From contig JAEWRW010000047.1 in NCBI GenBank assembly GCA_023398815.1, positions 22,014 through 86,013 of the forward strand: a stretch of 64,000 nt of DNA. The letters are read 5' to 3'. Below the pieces are notes generated by a model that did no database searches, was not told the DNA's origin, and saw only the letters and a program-made list of their open reading frames with translations. The stretch is from Bacillota bacterium (GTDB lineage Bacteria > Bacillota > Clostridia > Christensenellales > UMGS416). Shown here piece after piece: positions 60,264-64,000 of the stretch (the first letter of the stretch is position 1; every line of letters starts with the position of its first letter). The translations under genes were made by a program, and so were the position numbers.

Positions 60264-60953
60264 ATGTACGATGAAGATGAGCTTCTTCCGCTCTCCGGTA
60301 TTCAGCACTATGCCTTCTGCCCCAGGCAATGGGCACTGATCCACGTGGAAGGCCAGTGGCAGGAGAATGTGAGGACGACGGAAGGGCGCTTCCTGCATGA
60401 ACGGGTGGATAACCCGGCGATGGGGGAGAAGCGCGGGGATCGGGCGACGACGCGCTCGGTCCCCCTCGTCAGCTTTGCGCTGGGCATCCGCGGGGTGGCC
60501 GATGTGGTGGAGTATGCCGCCTGTGACGACCAAAGCGGGGGCATCCGCCTGCCCCGGCAAGCGGGCCACTGGCTGCCCCGGCCGGTGGAGTACAAGGTGG
60601 GCCAACCCAAGCCGGACGAGCGGGATGCCGTGCAGCTCTGCGCCCAGGCCCTGTGTCTGGAGGAGATGCACGGCATCGCCATCCCCGCCGGCGACCTGTA
60701 TTATGGCAAGACGCGGCACCGAATGGAAGTCGTCTTTGACGAAACGCTACGTCACCAGGTCGCGATGCTTTGCCAGGAGATGCACGAGGCCTTCCGCGCG
60801 GGGCGCACACCGCCGCCCACCCCGCGAAGCTGCCGGTTGTGCTCGCTGGAGGACATCTGTGTACCAGAGCTTTCCGCGCGCAGCTCGGTGAAGGCCTATT
60901 ATGCCGGCTATGTACGAGCGGCTTGTGCCCAAAGAGAGGAGGAAGCGCCGTGA
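60264..60953 (+). CDS. cas4: Cas4 nuclease, adaptation
   Basis: The 229-residue RecB-like protein has the first cluster cysteine in YAFCPRQWALIH and three C-terminal cysteines in CRLCSLEDIC, together ligating a 4Fe-4S cluster, plus the PVEYKVG nuclease motif (QxxxY/E-x-K type). Cas4 trims prespacers and selects PAM-correct ends with Cas1-Cas2. Its stop overlaps the cas1 GTG start (GTGA). Confidence 0.94.
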   Translation: MYDEDELLPLSGIQHYAFCPRQWALIHVEGQWQENVRTTEGRFLHERVDNPAMGEKRGDRATTRSVPLVSFALGIRGVADVVEYAACDDQSGGIRLPRQAGHWLPRPVEYKVGQPKPDERDAVQLCAQALCLEEMHGIAIPAGDLYYGKTRHRMEVVFDETLRHQVAMLCQEMHEAFRAGRTPPPTPRSCRLCSLEDICVPELSARSSVKAYYAGYVRAACAQREEEAP

Positions 60954-61981
60954 GAAAGCTGCTCAACACGCTGTATGTCACCACGCCAGACGCCTGGCTG
61001 GCCCGCGATGGCGAGACCATCGTGGTGCGGGAGGGCGATGAGGAGCGGATCCGGATCCCCATCCACAACCTGGAGAGCGTCATTTGCTATGGCCGGCAGG
61101 GGGCAAGCCCGGCACTCATGCAGATGTGCGCCGAACGGGACGTTGCGTTGAGCTTTATGAGCGAGAACGGCAAGTTCCTCGCCCGGGTCGTCGGCGCGGT
61201 GTCGGGCAATGTGCTGCTGCGCCGGCAGCAGTACCGGCTGGCCGACAGCCCTGCGGATAGCACGGCCTATGCCCGCGGCAGCATCTTCGGCAAGGTTGCC
61301 AACAGCCGCTCGGTGCTGCAGCGCGCCCTGCGCGACCACGGTGCTGCCCATGGCATGCCCGGGGTGAGGGAGGCGGTCAACCGGATGGCTGACCAACTGA
61401 CACGGTTGGAAAGCGTTGGGGCGCTGGATGAATTGAGAGGGGTGGAGGGGGAGGCGGCTCGCACCTACTTCGGCGTCTTCAATGAGCTCATTGTGTGCCA
61501 GAAGGAGGACTTCGTCTTTGACGGGCGAAACCGGCACCCGCCCAGGGACCGTGTCAACGCTTTGCTGTCATTTCTGTACGCGTTGCTGATGAACGATGTG
61601 CGCTCCGCATTGGAGGCGGTGGGGCTCGATCCGGCGGTCGGTTTCCTCCACCGGGACAGATCGGGAAGGCCAGGCCTTGCGTTGGACATGATGGAGGAAC
61701 TGCGCCCCTATCTGGCCGACCGGCTGGCGCTGACGCTCATCAACCTGCAGCAGGTCAACAGCAAAGGCTTCGACACACGCCAACCCCAGGGCGTGCGGAT
61801 GGACGACAACACCAGAAAGGCCGTAATCGGCGCATGGCAGACCCGCAAGAGGGAGGACATCACCCACCCGTACCTGAAGGAGAAGATCCCGATCGGACTC
61901 ATCCCCCATGTGCAGGCGCTGCTGCTGGCCCGAACCATCCGTGGGGATTTGGATGCCTATCCCGCGTTCTTGTACAAATAA
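60950..61981 (+). CDS. cas1: Cas1 integrase, type I-C
   Basis: The 343-residue protein inserts new spacers. Metal ligands are E166 in RGVEGEAAR, H234 in GFLHRDRSGRPGLALD and the acidic group 246-250. The GTG at 60950 (MRKLLNTLYVTTPDAWL) gives the family N-terminus and overlaps cas4; the longer open frame upstream is a shadow of cas4. Confidence 0.95.
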   Translation: MRKLLNTLYVTTPDAWLARDGETIVVREGDEERIRIPIHNLESVICYGRQGASPALMQMCAERDVALSFMSENGKFLARVVGAVSGNVLLRRQQYRLADSPADSTAYARGSIFGKVANSRSVLQRALRDHGAAHGMPGVREAVNRMADQLTRLESVGALDELRGVEGEAARTYFGVFNELIVCQKEDFVFDGRNRHPPRDRVNALLSFLYALLMNDVRSALEAVGLDPAVGFLHRDRSGRPGLALDMMEELRPYLADRLALTLINLQQVNSKGFDTRQPQGVRMDDNTRKAVIGAWQTRKREDITHPYLKEKIPIGLIPHVQALLLARTIRGDLDAYPAFLYK

Positions 61982-61996
61982 GGAGGGGTTGCTACA

Positions 61997-62287
61997 ATGA
62001 TGGTGCTGGTAACCTATGACGTCAACACAACCACGGCGGAGGGCCGCCGCCGGCTGCGCTTGGTGGCAAAGCAGTGCGTGAACCATGGCCAGCGGGTGCA
62101 GCACTCCGTGTTTGAATGCCTGCTTGACCCGACGCAATTCGCTGCCCTGCGGCACAGGTTGGAGGAGATCATCGAGCCGGAGAGGGACAGCCTGCGTTAT
62201 TATTTCCTTGGCGACAATTGGCACAGGCGGGTGGAGCATGTGGGTGCCAAACCAGGGTATGACCCGGAGGGAACGCTTCTGCTTTAG
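61997..62287 (+). CDS. cas2: Cas2, adaptation
   Basis: The 96-residue protein starts MMVLVTYDVNTTT with the characteristic YDV strand and forms the central dimer of the Cas1-Cas2 integrase. AAGGAGGGG precedes the ATG. Its C-terminus ends 170 nt before the first CRISPR repeat. Confidence 0.96.
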   Translation: MMVLVTYDVNTTTAEGRRRLRLVAKQCVNHGQRVQHSVFECLLDPTQFAALRHRLEEIIEPERDSLRYYFLGDNWHRRVEHVGAKPGYDPEGTLLL

Positions 62288-62457
62288 CAGCGCGAACCCC
62301 AAGCTCTCATGAATGCCTTAGGGGATTCGCGGTGGCTTGCCCCCACGGTTTCACGAGACATTGTCTTGTTCTAGCTTCGCTCATTCTTGCGCGCGAGAGG
62401 AGGTTCGCGGAAAGTGTGCCCAGAGGGCGCATAAACACTGCCTTTGCAAGTATTACT
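62288..62457 (+). promoter_or_regulatory. CRISPR leader
   Basis: A 170-nt non-coding stretch between cas2 and the first repeat, in the position of a leader carrying the array promoter and integration signals. No clear promoter boxes seen. The array therefore runs away from the cas genes with the newest spacers near 62490. Confidence 0.75.
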
Positions 62458-64000
62458 GTCGCGCCCCGTGCGGGCGCGTGGATTGAAACCGGGCGATGGG
62501 ATGGGAAGAAGTTGGCAGGCAGGTGTCGCGCCCCGTGCGGGCGCGTGGATTGAAACGATATGACGGTGCCTGTTGGCATCATTACGCCGGGTCGCGCCCC
62601 GTGCGGGCGCGTGGATTGAAACAGCCAGTCACCGAACACAGACCCGTACGAGCGAGGTCGCGCCCCGTGCGGGCGCGTGGATTGAAACTGTAACGGAGGC
62701 ATAGAACATGGCTATTGCGGGTGTCGCGCCCCGTGCGGGCGCGTGGATTGAAACATGACGGTATAGAGCTTGGTCTCACCCTCTGCCGCGTCGCGCCCCG
62801 TGCGGGCGCGTGGATTGAAACCGCCCAACAGCAGGAAGGAGCGGAGAAGTGAACGGTCGCGCCCCGTGCGGGCGCGTGGATTGAAACCTTCAGTACATGT
62901 CAACGGACGGCAGGGCGAAGCGTCGCGCCCCGTGCGGGCGCGTGGATTGAAACGTGGGCGATGTAGATTTCGTAGCCCCGTTTGCTAGTCGCGCCCCGTG
63001 CGGGCGCGTGGATTGAAACAGGCAAAAAAGCGGAAAAATCAATCTACCGGAATGTCGCGCCCCGTGCGGGCGCGTGGATTGAAACGGGTTCCTCCTCGAA
63101 ACGGGCTCCGCAGGAGCATGTCGCGCCCCGTGCGGGCGCGTGGATTGAAACAGCCAGTCACCGAACACAGACCCGTACGAGCGAGAGTCGCGCCCCGTGC
63201 GGGCGCGTGGATTGAAACGCTACAAGCTCATCACCTGCCTGCTGATGAACAAGTCGCGCCCCGTGCGGGCGCGTGGATTGAAACACGTCTGGCCGCTGGC
63301 GGTACTTGCGGTCACGCGTCGCGCCCCGTGCGGGCGCGTGGATTGAAACGGAACACACTTGGTATGACGTCTATTACGACTAGTCGCGCCCCGTGCGGGC
63401 GCGTGGATTGAAACTTCGATATGCCACGAATGCCGAAGAAAACGCCGCGTCGCGCCCCGTGCGGGCGCGTGGATTGAAACCAGCGACGGATCGCCCCGCA
63501 GCACCTCGTAGGCCGGTCGCGCCCCGTGCGGGCGCGTGGATTGAAACGACATGATGTTCAGCAAGTTCGAGGCGCTGGCCAGGTCGCGCCCCGTGCGGGC
63601 GCGTGGATTGAAACAGAAGCCGAGCACCAGCATCAACTACCTAGTTGGGTCGCGCCCCGTGCGGGCGCGTGGATTGAAACCAGGTTAGGGCGGCAGAAGC
63701 GGAAGAGGGCAAGAGTCGCGCCCCGTGCGGGCGCGTGGATTGAAACCCGAACATGTTGCCTATGGTAACGCCGTCGGCGGCGTCGCGCCCCGTGCGGGCG
63801 CGTGGATTGAAACTTGATTAGGAGGGCGATCAATGGCAACGCTGCGAAGGTCGCGCCCCGTGCGGGCGCGTGGATTGAAACATCATGGGCCGTCTGGGGT
63901 ACCGAGGGCCGCTGGAGTCGCGCCCCGTGCGGGCGCGTGGATTGAAACATCTGGATGGTCGCGCCAGCCAGGTCAGCGTCCGTCGCGCCCCGTGCGGGCG
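62458..64000 (+). CRISPR. Type I-C CRISPR array, 23 full repeats and one truncated by the window end
   Basis: Repeats are 32 nt and identical by eye, beginning GTCGCGCCCC and ending GGATTGAAAC, with a GCGCCC/GGGCGC stem. Repeat starts: 62458, 62525, 62591, 62657, 62723, 62790, 62856, 62922, 62988, 63054, 63120, 63187, 63253, 63318, 63383, 63449, 63516, 63583, 63649, 63715, 63782, 63850, 63917 and 63982 (cut). The 23 spacers are 33-36 nt. Spacers 3 and 11 are the same sequence. No degenerate terminal repeat is seen, so the array continues beyond the window. All open frames across it are repeat artefacts. Confidence 0.98.

Noticed and set aside
62307..63950. Open frames with repeated RPVRARGLK or FNPRARTGRD units
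   Set aside because: Direct translation of CRISPR repeats, not proteins.
1..64000. tRNA, rRNA or tmRNA genes
   Set aside because: No cloverleaf with GGTTCGAATCC-like arm or rRNA block was recognised; the space after smpB is too short for ssrA.

Overview
This is a GC-rich (roughly 60-65% by eye) chromosomal segment of a bacterium, most likely a Bacillota of class Clostridia close to the Oscillospirales/Ruminococcaceae. The reasons are the recJ-apt-relA-dtd-MBL-hemZ order, a CggR-type regulator ahead of glycolytic genes, two DegV proteins, a DUF1836 protein, QueT, strong AGGAGG ribosome sites and frequent TTG/GTG starts. The lineage is inferred from gene content only. No rRNA, tRNA or insertion sequence was seen.

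Layout. 1-8.3 kb: end of an ABC-F gene, then a tightly packed housekeeping operon (recJ, apt, relA, dtd, MBL hydrolase, hemZ). 8.3-13.4 kb: cggR, pgk, tpiA and gpmI, without gapA. 13.7-28.6 kb: an accessory catabolic island. Its leftward operon encodes a ROK regulator, a beta-propeller lactonase, a fused SDR-PLP protein, three RidA proteins, a D-aminoacylase-type amidohydrolase, three more SDRs (one with its catalytic Tyr and Lys replaced) and a SelA-like PLP enzyme. A divergent rightward arm encodes an MFS transporter and a GH38-like glycosidase. I infer oxidative or deaminating breakdown of an N-acylated amino sugar or amino acid: transport and glycoside cleavage, dehydrogenation, lactone opening, deacylation, PLP-dependent ammonia release, and RidA hydrolysis of enamine/imine intermediates.

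29-39.6 kb: pta, ispE, degV, DUF1836, smpB, an AT-rich orphan gene, standalone trpB2, two poorly characterised leftward genes and an ABC exporter. 39.7-45.2 kb: queT with a long structured leader, then a GldA/F/G-like ABC system with a DUF4340 protein. 45.2-51.6 kb: a probable operon of a second degV, a ferredoxin-linked aldo/keto reductase, larE-larB-larC (nickel-pincer cofactor synthesis) and guaA. 51.7-54.5 kb: three tiny overlapping AT-rich genes, a GNAT, and an MFS exporter preceded by a 17-residue leader peptide in an attenuator-like leader. 54.7-64 kb: a complete type I-C CRISPR-Cas locus (cas3-5-8c-[internal cas11c]-7-4-1-2) and an array of 23 full repeats plus one cut by the window edge.

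Non-coding highlights: a dispersed family of about 150-200 nt structured intergenic elements (near 13.6, 28.9 and 31.1 kb, with a fragment at 10.8 kb) sharing an identical 13-nt hairpin loop; paired candidate ROK operators; and a duplicated CRISPR spacer.
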